A stretch of 64,000 bases of DNA, taken from positions 9,667,282-9,731,281 of the forward strand of contig NC_065535.1 in the NCBI RefSeq assembly GCF_932294415.1, given 5' to 3'. The number at the start of each line of letters is the position of its first letter. Position 1 is the first letter of the stretch. The translations under genes were made by a program, and so were the position numbers. This DNA comes from Quercus robur. Its lineage: Eukaryota > Streptophyta > Magnoliopsida > Fagales > Fagaceae. Under the pieces are notes generated by a model that was not told the DNA's origin, ran no database searches, and saw nothing but the letters and a program-made list of their open reading frames with translations. Below are positions 10,894 through 21,500 of the stretch, one piece after another.

Positions 10894-12880
10894 GCATCGC
10901 AGGCTGATGCCATCTTATCAAACCTACAAACTATCAGTAATCAAGAGAAGGATGATGAACAAACAATTTTAACTGCGGCTGATACAGTATGTCTTGCTTT
11001 CTTTTTATTTTACTATTGACTCAACTGCCTGTTTCTACAACAGGATGTATAAGGTCTGGTATCACCTACTGCCATTTATGGACTGAGGATACTTTGCCTT
11101 TTGAGAGAGAAAGTATTATTCTTCATTTCATAGGATCTTGATGGTCAAACATGAGTGCTTCACTTCCATTGCTTTGTTAAGCACAGTGATAGATGTCATG
11201 TAGTTCATGACTTCATGCTGTTAGTCAAGGGAGGGAGATAAGGCCATTCTGGTTAGGTTTTCTCTTGCTTTTGTAAAAAAAAAAAAAAATCAAAGTTGTG
11301 TATCAATGGTAGATGAATGTCTTGATATCACAAATGTAAACCTGGATTTGGATTTCATTATCATGTTATTTTTCTGGGCATGGATATCAGGGCATATGTA
11401 TTTAGTTAATCTTTCAAACAATTTGCAAATGTATATGCTTGTTGTGATTATTGATTTAAAATCAATATTATGGCTACTGGTTACTGGTTACTCTTTGTTT
11501 TAAAGGCTAGATTTATCTTAATTTGGGACATTGACTGCACACATCGTTTGTTAGAAAGAAAACCAATATACTGATTATGGTACTGCAATATTCAACTGTT
11601 GCATCTATGGAATTATATCTGGTTAATGCACTTCGTGTTTGTTTCTGCTTTCTCTGCTAGTAAGATTCATATTTCCATATCTTTTTTTGATTGGTAAATG
11701 CATAGTTCCATATAATCATTATTGCCATGGTTATTGTCTCAATAAAGTCTACTGGTTTCTGGTTGTAGTGGAACTGTGTCTCTGCACTTCTTTTTTTTGA
11801 TAAGTAAAAGTGTGTCTCTGTACTGACAATAACTGATGGAACCTTCTTCTCAGGCAGAAGCCATCTTACAAAGACTCCCCATTGGTGAATATGTAAAGGA
11901 TGTTAAGCCAACATTGTTAATTACTTGTGACCAAGTATAAATCAAGTCCTTTGATATATTTATCTTCCTAATTTATTGTACATGTCTTTCATTTTCATTT
12001 TTCAACCTAGGGAATAAATGTCCACAATATGTTAAGGATTTATAGGGCATTGACTGATCGAGGTTAGTTGGAAACTAACCTTCTTTCCTTGCCAATCTGA
12101 TGAGTCTTATCTATTCAGACTTAATCTTCTGATTAAGCAAGTGCTGCTAGCAATGATTTAATTCTTTTAGATCAGTATTCTTAAGTAACAGTTAGGGTTT
12201 CAATTCCAGCATAAGCCCTCTTGCACTCTTGAACTTATTCCTTAACCCTTGTTTTCTCTATGGCAGAAATTAAAAGGAGCAAAAGTAAAAGGAAACAGTG
12301 ATATTAAGAAGAAAACCTCGACATCTACATTCTACTTTTGTTTTGTTTTGGTTTTTTTTTTTTGGGGGTAACATCTTCGCCATAGTTCTTATTCCTAGTT
12401 TGCTTATTATGGATAATCTGAGGAGTGGCCAAAATCTTCTATTAGCCTAGGGCAAATTAACAGAATATATATCCCTGTATGGTCTGGAATGTGGCATAAT
12501 TTTAGGCTAAAAGAAGGTATTTTTACTCTCAAAGGGACATTTCCAAGTTTGCATGAGCTGTGTAAATTAGAGGCTAGAGTTTTCTTCACCACCTGTTGGT
12601 ATCTGTAGTATTATGATCTTGCATATACCCTCAAGACATCTGGAGAGAGTTTGTGGACACTGATGTTTCTTATGCCTTCTGGTGACAAGATACGTTTATA
12701 GATGTAGGAAGGTTCATTTTTTACCTTGTTTAGAACTGTACTTTTTTTTGTTGGGTGTTATTTCTTACTGTTATTATCAAATGATCTAGAGGTGGTGGTC
12801 TATGAAGGAGTGATAAGGGAAAAACCATCCAGTAAAGAAGAAGCACTGTAGTTTTGGAAAGGTTTGCTTAACTCTCTGCG

Positions 12881-12895
12881 CCCCCCCCCCCCCCC
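12881..12895. repeat. C15 homopolymer
   Basis: Fifteen C in a row in intron 6 of Maf copy A. The matching place in copy B has an interrupted C-rich stretch. Confidence 0.9.
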
Positions 12896-13164
12896 TTTTA
12901 GTTCCCTGTTGTTTTCCCATCTAAAAACTCTGGAAATTTTATCAACATGGATTGCAGACTATTCTGGGGGACACGCAGCAACGGTGGGATCAGTGCTTGT
13001 GACAAACCTTAAGACCGGATTCAGAAAAAGAGAATGGGACTGAGGGGAGGTACCATATGCTTTTATTGCTTTGTGAAACTCTTTGTAATTATTGTTTAAG
13101 GTTTTTTTTATCTTGTCACACAAGACATTGGGGGTGTTCCCTACTAGCAATGCGTTGCAATATA

Positions 13165-13246
13165 TGTGGCTGACCTTGACTAATCTATTGAGGTCCATAA
13201 CCGGCTCCAAAAAATTGGGGCCAAAGCTTGGTTGTTGTTGTTATTG
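13165..13246 (+). mobile_element. RTE-type LINE 3' tail
   Basis: The sequence 'ccggctccaaaaaattgggg' followed by 'ccaaagcttggttgttgttg' and TTATTG is the typical 3' end of plant RTE LINEs, which finish in GTT-type repeats. It lies in an intron-7 stretch of Maf copy A that copy B lacks (about 13,095-13,940). Only the end of the element is recognisable. Confidence 0.55.
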
Positions 13247-14197
13247 TCATAAAAGGCATTAGTTTTTTATCATGCCGTGTAGAACTGGTGCTTTGAAAAA
13301 ATTTAATAGAAATTAAAAAGATGAAAAAGCGTGGTGTTATATGATGACGTCCTCTCACAATGTGTTGAAGACCTTGCAAGGTTTCCCAATGTAAGGCTAA
13401 AACCTACGAGGTACATGTAAGAAGTGTGTGCCTGCTCTCTGGTTTTACCTCCTATAATTTCATTGCTAGAGCTCAGGGAAATATTTTTCTGCATGGCTGC
13501 TAGCATCCTAACTTGGAGACCAAAAGAAGTAAACACTTACTGATTTTTTTGGTCCATATAAAGATCACTTGGAAGGGCTTGGGATGGCTACTAGATGATC
13601 CTGCTACAATAAACTTAAGAAGAACTATTAGAATTCATAGTCTCTTTGTGCATGATTCTGTACAGTTATTAATTTGAACCTTTAGAAAATAACTGTATAT
13701 TTTTATGCTTAGAGTTCTTTTAGTTGCATCTTAGGGGGCTAGGAGATCTCATTTGAAACTTTTGGACAAGTGCACATTTTGTTGTATACAAAATATATAT
13801 TTTAGGTTCTTTCTCAAAAAATATATATATATATATATATTTTAGGATTCTTGTTAAAATGGTCATGGCATCAGACTTTATTGAAGTTAAAAATTCTTTG
13901 ATTCTATTTTATTTTCTTTGTTCTGTTAATGATATATTTGTTAAATTATGTCTCCTACTTAGTGTTCCATTGAAAAGGTATTCCATTTTTTTCTTGAGTG
14001 TCAAGGCTCTTAATTATAGTCTTTAGTGATACACTTGCCAAATTGTACTTATGTGGTGATGCATTGCAGGTCTATTTCCATACAATACCAGATGAGATCA
14101 TTGAGAAACTGGTAATATTTGTTTTCTTCACTGAAATTGGTGGTTGCTTCTGCATAATTTCGTGAAATAATGTGTTATAGCACTCCACTGATCTCTT

Positions 14198-14218
14198 CCC
14201 CCCCCCCCCCCCCCCCCC
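14198..14218. repeat. C21 homopolymer at Maf copy A intron 8 end
   Basis: Twenty-one C in a row just upstream of the exon 9 acceptor (exon at 14,236), acting as part of its polypyrimidine tract. Copy B has only a short C run there. Confidence 0.95.
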
Positions 14219-14527
14219 TCTTTTTTCTTTTTCAGATTAAGGAGGGGACTGTGCTTTATGTTGCTGGGGGACTGATCATAGAGCATCCTTTGATACTGCC
14301 CTTCATAAAACAAGTGGTTAGTTTGCTAATCTTTGAGTATCCATTAACAGAAATCCAAAATTGTAAAATGTGAATAATGGACAAAAGAGGTATAATATAT
14401 AGAGGCAGGAAAAGCAGAGTCTCATGTCAAAAAACTGTGGTTCCCTCTGTTCCTACAATTTAGCTGAAGGGATGTTTTCACCAAAACCTCATATATCGAC
14501 CTTCCAATACACTTGCATAAAATGATC

Positions 14528-14605
14528 GATATTTTTTTAATTGGTGAGTTACACACTCACCTAATGAGTCTTGAACCCCATGACGTCACCCTTGACTTTA
14601 TTTTT
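14528..14605. mobile_element. SINE-like fragment, intron 9 of copy A
   Basis: 'aattggtgagttacacactc' and 'taatgagtcttgaacccc' match the 3' part of the SINE remnants at 9452 and 19,338. The same fragment occurs at 23,608-23,692 in copy B, so it is older than the duplication. Confidence 0.45.
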
Positions 14606-15491
14606 AAAAGGGAAGGAGGTGCCCATTTATGTTTCTCTGGCATATAATTGGTTACATGCCTATATTTGATTCTTTTATTGGGTGCCTGTTACTTAGAATA
14701 TTGATTGAATGATTAAATTCGCTATTTTTCTATCAACTTAAGTTTTTGGGATAAGTAAAAATTTGTTTGGTCTTAGAACAATTAGTCCTAAATTCAAACA
14801 ATGTCTTCAATTTGTAATTTATTCCACATTTTGGCTTGCATTTGAGTATTCCATATATTGGCTCGCCGATTTGAGGGGGACCTTGGCCCATATATGAGGA
14901 GCATCAAAATATTGACTAATAATTAAATTCACCATTTCATAAGATCTAAGTTGAGCTAGTTTTGTGTTGGCAACTTGGAAGTTCAAAGGCAAAACAAATA
15001 CAATGTGTCTATAATTCATTTTGCTTTAGGTTTCTCGAAGAATTTACAAGGGGAAGTAGATTTGTCTTTCTATTAGTCAGGGTGATGGTCTTGGTCAAAA
15101 CTTATCCACCATCAATGGTTCTGAGATACTTTATCATGTCTCTGAATATTATCTGTTAGAAAGTAATTCATTGCAAGGTTGCTGCCTCAATGTTGTTCTA
15201 ATGGCTCGTCTTTAGCTTTGATCTGAGTTTGTGAAATGGTGAGTGATTTGCTGCAGAGTCAACTGCAGTTATATAAGGCACCAAACAGCTTGTAATTGCT
15301 TTGCTAATTATAAGCTGTTGGATTACTAATTACTGACAAATATTTCTTCTGTGCTGTAGACTTATTAATTGTTATGTTCCAAAAAAAAAGGGCATGATAA
15401 TTGGTGATACTCTGTGTAGGTTGGGACAATCGACAGTGTGATGGGACTCCCCAAAGCTCTCACTGAAAAACTTATAAAGGTGGCCCTCGAG

Positions 15492-16553
15492 CTGCTGCAA
15501 CCATTTCAATCTTCAAGTCCTATTCGGTATTTTTGCCCAATTGACACGGTTTATTATCCTTTCCTGTTATTTGGCCTCTGATCCTGTTTCGTCAAACTTC
15601 AAAATTGATTGCTCCAGTTCATTTGGGATTAAGGCTTGTTGTTGATTCTCCACTTCATGTGCACCTAATGTGCACAGCTTTGGTTTTTCAAAATGAGTTA
15701 TCCAAATGCTGGGCCCTGTTAGTTTTCATTGTTATGCTTATTCCCCTTCATGTTGTTACAGTTACTGATTCTTTTTCTATAGAAGAAAACATGGGGGTAT
15801 ATGATTGTTGAGGCCATTTATCATTGTCCAACTTGTTAAGACTATAGAGGTTAGGATTTGGTAAACAAAATAATGTTGACATGTCAATGGTGGAGAAGAA
15901 TTTGGACACCCATGTGAGAACCGAAGAAGCAATCATGGTTATTCATTTTACCTATCAACGGCTACGAAACACAGAAATGGTGGGCCTAAAGCCAGCCCAA
16001 TAGGAAAAAAGAGTAGCAATATATCTTATTCTTCTCTTCCAAGTACAATTTACTCAAATTGCCAGTCCAAAATGATACATTGCTAAAATCATTTCAATTT
16101 CACACGTTGTTTACCGAAAAAAAAGGACACGTGTAAAACAAAACAATTGGAGTCTTTACAAGCCACGTCTCTATGTTTTTTTTTTTTTTTAGCTGAATTG
16201 GAATGAAGGGCTATTGAATATTAACAAAGTAAATATTAGGTCTTAAACGAGATAGAAGGATGGAAGCTACGGCTAGGAGGCTTGAAATTGAGGTGTGTGA
16301 ACGGGGAGGGATCTTCATCTTTTCTCAACATTTTAATATTCTTGTCACAGGAGAGGGTAGAACTTCTCACTCCACTACTCAATGAGTTAGGGTGCTAAAA
16401 GTTTTTTAGTTCAACTAGTTGGCACATCCTAATATGTCTATGACATTCAAGATTCAAATCCCCCCCCCCCCCCCTCACACCCCCCAGTTGTTGTAAGTTA
16501 TAACTATTGAATTATAAAAACTACTATCCAGCAAGTCAAGGTGTGGTTGTTTG
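15492..16553. other. Downstream flank of Maf copy A
   Basis: This is non-coding DNA that pairs with 24,556-25,495 downstream of copy B, including the old 3' UTR region. A C15 run lies at 16,460-16,474. No gene is seen. Confidence 0.6.
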
Positions 16554-16563
16554 GGTTTACTGG

Positions 16564-16911
16564 CTATGTAGCACGGGTGCGTTTCGGGACTCGGGTGCGG
16601 GTGCGGGTGCGGGTGCGGTACTCGGCAATTTTTGAAAAAGGTGGGTGCGGGTGCGGCGGGACTCGGCGATTAAAAAATTATTAAAAATATTTTTATTTAT
16701 ATTTTTAATATATTGCTAAGCATACTTTTTTACATTATACAAATATATACCAAATTTAAGAGCAATAAACAATAGTAGATAATAACTAAAACATGATATT
16801 CATAAATTAAACACAACCCACAAGATTGAAACTAATGAAAAAGAGGCAGAGAGCTAATGAGAGTGAGAAACGAGTGAGTAGGGTTTAGTATTTAGATTAA
16901 ACGGTGCGTTC

Positions 16912-16944
<33 letters not shown>

Positions 16945-17212
16945 TTTCGGCCTGAATCGGCCGTTTCGGCCGATATCGGCCTGAATCGGCCGTTTCGGCC
17001 GATGATATCGGCCGATATCTGCCGATACGGCCCGAGTCGGCCTGAGTCGGAGCCGCATCGGCGTGAGTCGGCGCGAGTCGGCTGAGATCTCGAGCCTGCC
17101 ACGTGGCAGGACTCGGTCGGACGCGCGGGCAACGGCGTCCCTCGCGCGTCGCCGCGTCCGGCCGCGTCAGACGCGGGTGCGGCACCTCCGGTGCCGCGTC
17201 CGTGCTTCATAG
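16564..17212. mobile_element. GC-rich hAT-like (or MULE-like) element
   Basis: The 649-bp insert has terminal inverted repeats CTATGTAGCACGGGTGCG / CTATGAAGCACGGACGCG and an 8-bp flanking duplication TTTACTGG (16,556-16,563 and 17,213-17,220; a ninth base G also matches). The empty site is visible in copy B ('gggtttgctagacattctga'). The left half has GGTGCG/GGGTGC repeats. The right half, 16,945-17,200, is extremely GC-rich with palindromic CGGCCGATATCGGCC blocks and a 29-bp unit repeated twice (CGGCCTGAATCGGCCGTTTC plus 9 bases). No transposase is present. A 9-bp duplication would point to Mutator instead. Confidence 0.78.
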
Positions 17213-17220
17213 TTTACTGG

Positions 17221-18548
17221 GCATTTTGATCATTCTTCAAGTCCCAAAACCATAAGCTCTCATTGTTGTTTGATGTGATCCATTAATTATCCTTTGCATT
17301 CTCCTTCTTACTGTTTGTCGATTCTATAGTCACATGGGATTCATATGTTGTGAGAGAGAGGATGCATGAGATAGTATTTCATACGCCTGACGCATACACT
17401 ATTTTTCAGAGGATGCATATTTTATACGCATAAGATGCTTTCTTGACATGATCACTACACCTTTCTCACTAATAGTTATTGCATTACAAATCATTGGTTT
17501 CAGCTGAGAGAGCATGAGCAAGAGTTCGTCTTTATGCTGTTGGACAATGCAGAGTGAGTGATCATTGAGACTATTTTTCCATACTTACTGGCTCCAAAAT
17601 GGTTGTGCCATGGGAGCTAGTAATAACTTGATATGTACATCCAGTGAGAACCGAGCAAGCTGTCATAATGTCCTGCCAGTGTATGAATATGTGCCCTGCT
17701 ACCTATTTCCCAAACCCTACAAACATTAGCAGGTATACCACAAATAAACTGTGTATAGTGGGATAAACAACCAAGCTGTAAACATCACATAGATGGTCGC
17801 CATAATAAGATTGAATAAGCTTATACTTTTCAAGGTCTTGTCATTTTGCTAAGAACACTTCCAGTTTTCCTACTTATACTTGCATCAAAGGCACTGAATA
17901 TTACTTATTAGTCATCTAACACATCTTTGGATGAGACACGTAAAATAATCAGTTGCTATAAATTTCCTTTCAGTAATTATAGTTTCAACAAACAACACTG
18001 AATTAAAATTAAGGGAGAATATCTTCCCCTAAAATATTTTCTTAATGGCTTGGTTTATTTTGTTAAAAAAAATTGAGTAAAAGTACCGTTATACTTGTTT
18101 TTTTTTTTTTTTTTTAATTATAAAAATGTAATTTCCTTTTTAAAAATTAAAACAAAACTAAAATCGAACCAGAAAAATATTAAACAATTGATGATAATCT
18201 AAGAATTTTGGATTAGCTTCCGAAGACGGAGGTCCATAAAATCCGAAAGTAAAACTGGCTTAAAAATCGATGTTTATTGTGGTCAGATTCCATAAAAAAT
18301 CTGCCAGTTATTATTAAAAAAATAAAAAAAGAAGTGGGCCAAAATACTTGAAAAAACCCAAAAAGGGCTTTCTTCTTTAGTTCGGCCCAAACCACAGCAC
18401 AGATAAAAACCCCAAAAGTTTATTAGCATTTGCTACATTTGATTCCTTTGTATAAACCGCGTAGCTAATACTTTTACCTGAACCTCCTCTTCTTGCTGCA
18501 CCTGTATACCATCACTCACATCTTCGTTGGAGCTCGAAAGAGAGAAAC
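17221..18548. other. Junction of units A and B; upstream DNA of Maf copy B
   Basis: 17,221-18,250 matches 25,500-27,170 (end of the unit). From about 18,330 the DNA matches the upstream region of copy A. The junction block at 18,216-18,290 resembles the DNA about 500 bp upstream of the KCS gene (27,110-27,190). No gene lies here. Confidence 0.6.
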
Positions 18549-21500
18549 ATGGAAGCGACTACTTCTCCATTCAAGGTATGTATGACTCCTCAAAAAAAAA
18601 AAAATCAAACATTTTGTTTACTCTTCGAAGGAATTATAGAAAATAAGAAAGAACTATCTTCCAAGTTCCAACCTTGGCAATTTCTTCGCTGAGTGAGTAT
18701 GTTATAGTATAAGTTATAACTGAGAGCAGTGAACTTTTAATATTTTGAGAATGTAGAACTGGGTATTCAAATATTTTTCTATCAAATGAAACCCCATGAA
18801 GTCTAGACTTTTGGGACTATTGAACATTTTATTCTTTTTCTTTTTTTGGTGGTCAGAGATGTTTTATCTTAAATTTTAGGACTATACAATAAATTTTGTG
18901 CCTGAAGTCATGTAAAATTTGAAGTGGACATGAAGTTATGACCTTTGAGATGATTGATTTATGATTTATCCACCATTGTTGAGTGTTAGCGTGTGCATTT
19001 TTGTGCAGATAATTTTGGGATCATCGTCAATAGCACGTCGAAAAATATTAGCTGAGATGGGATATGAATTCACAATTATGGTATTTTTACTCTCAGCTAG
19101 CTACTAAATTTCATTTCATGTTGATAGCCAGAAAGTTGACTCCTTTAATTACTTAGACAGCAGATATTGATGAAAAATGCATCCGAAAGGAAAAGCCAGA
19201 GGACTTGGTTATGGCTCTTGCTGAGGCTAAGGTGGGGATTTCTATCTTGAATTTCAAATTCAAAGTGCATTAGCACTTATCAAAAAAAAAATTCAAAGTG
19301 CATTAGTAAATGTTATATATATATATATATATATATTCTAACTTGGGTTTTTTTTTTTTTTTTTTTTGGGGGGGGGGGGGGTTTGGGGGGGTGGTAAGTT
19401 GCAAATTCATCTAGTGGGTCTTGAACCGACCGTCCTCACCCTCCATCCCATTATTATGGGAGAAGGAATTGCCAGTTGAGTTATAGCTCATTGGCAACTT
19501 TGGGTTGATATGTGCACTACGGCTATAAAGAATTCTCATTCTTATGCTAGTTATCATACAGAAGCAATATGTATAATAAACTCTCCTACAATTATTAATC
19601 AATACTTTCAAACTGTTGAAACACTGTAGTGAACTAAATGCTTAATTTATAGACCATTCTTGTGATTATGTAGAAGGATGTAGATTGTTCTTGTTTTACA
19701 TTTGATTTTAGTAGTCATTCACTGTCATGCTTTCTGTCTGTATGTGTTTATTGTCTTATTGTTCCATTCGTAACACAAATGAAGAGTGGGAATGTTTACT
19801 TTTAATTTTCTTCCATTGATTGAGTGTGTATTGCATCTCAGGCTGATGCCATCTTATCAAAACTACAAACTATCAGTAATCAAGAGAAGGACGACGAACA
19901 AAAAATTTTGATTGCGGCTGACACAGTATGTCTTGCTTTCTTTTTTATTTTTCTATCGACTCAACTCTCTGTTTCAACAACAGGGTGTATTAGGTCTGGT
20001 ATCACCTAGTGCCATTTATGGACTGAGGATACATTGCCTTTAGAGAGGGGAACTATTGTTCTTCAGTTCCTGCACCACAGATCTTGCATTTCACAGGATC
20101 TTCATAGTCAGACATGAGTGCTTCACTTCCATTGCTTTGTTAAGCACAGATGTAATGTAGTTCATGCTGTTAGTCAAGGGAGGGAGATGAGGCCATTCTG
20201 GTTAGGTTTTCTCTTCCTTTCGTAAAAACCCAAATCAAAGTTGTTTATCAATGGTAGATGAATATCTGGATATCACAAATGTAAACTTGGATTTGGATTT
20301 CATTACCATGTTATTTTCTGAGCATGGATATCAGAACATATGTATTTAGTTAATCTTTCAAACAAATTGTAAATCTATATGCTTGTTGTGATCATTGATT
20401 TGGAATCAATATTGATTGGAATCAATATTATGGCTGTTGGTTACTCTTTGTTTTAAAGGCTAGATTTGTCTTAATTTGGGACATTGACTGCACACTCATT
20501 ATTTGTTAAGAGGAAAACCAATATATTGATTATGGTGCTGCAATATTCAACTGTTGCATCTATGGAATTATATCTTTTTAATGCACTTTGTGTTTGTTTC
20601 TGCTCTCTCTGCCAGTAACATGCGTATTTCTATATCATTTTTTGATTGGTAACATGCATAGTTCCGTACAATCATTATTGCCATGGTTATTGTCTCAATA
20701 CAGTCTACTGGTTTCTGGTTGTAGTGGAACTGTGACTCTGTACTGACAATAGCTGATGGAACCTTACTCTCAGGCAGAAGCCATCTTACAAAGGCTCCCC
20801 ATTGGTGACTATGTAAAGGATGCTGAGCCAACATTGTTAGTTACTTGTGACCAAGTATAAATCAAGTCCTTTGATATATTTATATTCCTGATTTATTGCA
20901 CTTATCTTGCATTTTCATTTTTCAACCTAGGAAATAAATGTCCACAATATGTAAAGGATGTATAGGGAATTGGCTGGTAGAGTTTAGTTGGAAACTGACC
21001 TTCTTTCCATGCCAACCTAGATAAGTCTAATCTATTAAGACCTATGCTCCGTCAGTTTTGCTATAAAATATTTTCAGGTGCTTGGTGTGACATAAAATTC
21101 TCCAAGCACAAGCCACCAAAACTGCTGCCTCTCAGCCACCTGACTGGCGGCCCAGCCACTAGATGGGGGGGAGAGCCACTGTGTGTTTTGTAAAACCTTT
21201 TACCAATTTATTTTGGTAAAATGTTTTACAAAATTTTATAAAGGATTTTATGGTCAATGGAAAACAATTTCAGGTTTGACCAAATTTTGCAGTGAAATAA
21301 ACCGGGCATTAATCTTCTGATTAACCAAGTGCTGCCAGCAATGATTTAATTATTTTAGATCAGAATTCATAAGTAACAGATAGGGTTTCAATTCCAGCAC
21401 ATAAGAAAACCTCCAGCTGTGGGCTTGGTACCAGGCCCAACCTTTTTTCCTTTATTTCTCTTAGGCTTTATTTAAAACTATCAGCTGTGGGCATACTTCT

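Larger units (their letters stand above)
7492..15491 (+). pseudogene. Maf-like nucleotide pyrophosphatase, copy A, disabled
   Basis: This is the decayed tandem copy of the Maf gene at 18,549. Exon equivalents are 7492-7524, 9171-9242, 9324-9398, 10903-10986, 11854-11934, 12792-12861, 12958-13049, 14070-14111, 14236-14316 and 15420-15491. Splice sites are still mostly usable. Four lesions argue against function. (1) The signature SSSIARRK reads SSSIPCQK, which loses both arginines of the Maf motif. (2) Exon 6 has TAG where copy B has CAG (about 12,849). (3) Exon 7 has TGA where copy B has CGA (13,041). (4) The terminal stop TAG is GAG at 15,489, so the frame runs on. Introns carry a hAT-like element, two MITEs, a solo LTR and a LINE tail, most of which copy B lacks. 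It could still be transcribed. Confidence 0.9.
7270..18250 (+). repeat. Tandem duplication unit A (Maf region)
   Basis: Colinear similarity with 18,310-27,170 runs through all ten Maf exons, most introns and about 2.5 kb of downstream DNA (for example 'catgggggtatatgattgtt' at 15,790 and 24,850). Unit A is longer because of later insertions. The end blocks (GAAGACGG ... AATCCGAAAGTAAA ... CGATGTTTA) recur near 18,220 and 27,115 and mark the junction and the right edge. Confidence 0.85.

Noticed and set aside
16892-17210. Minus-strand Arg/Ser-rich frames
   Set aside because: They come from the GC-rich palindromic half of the hAT-like element.
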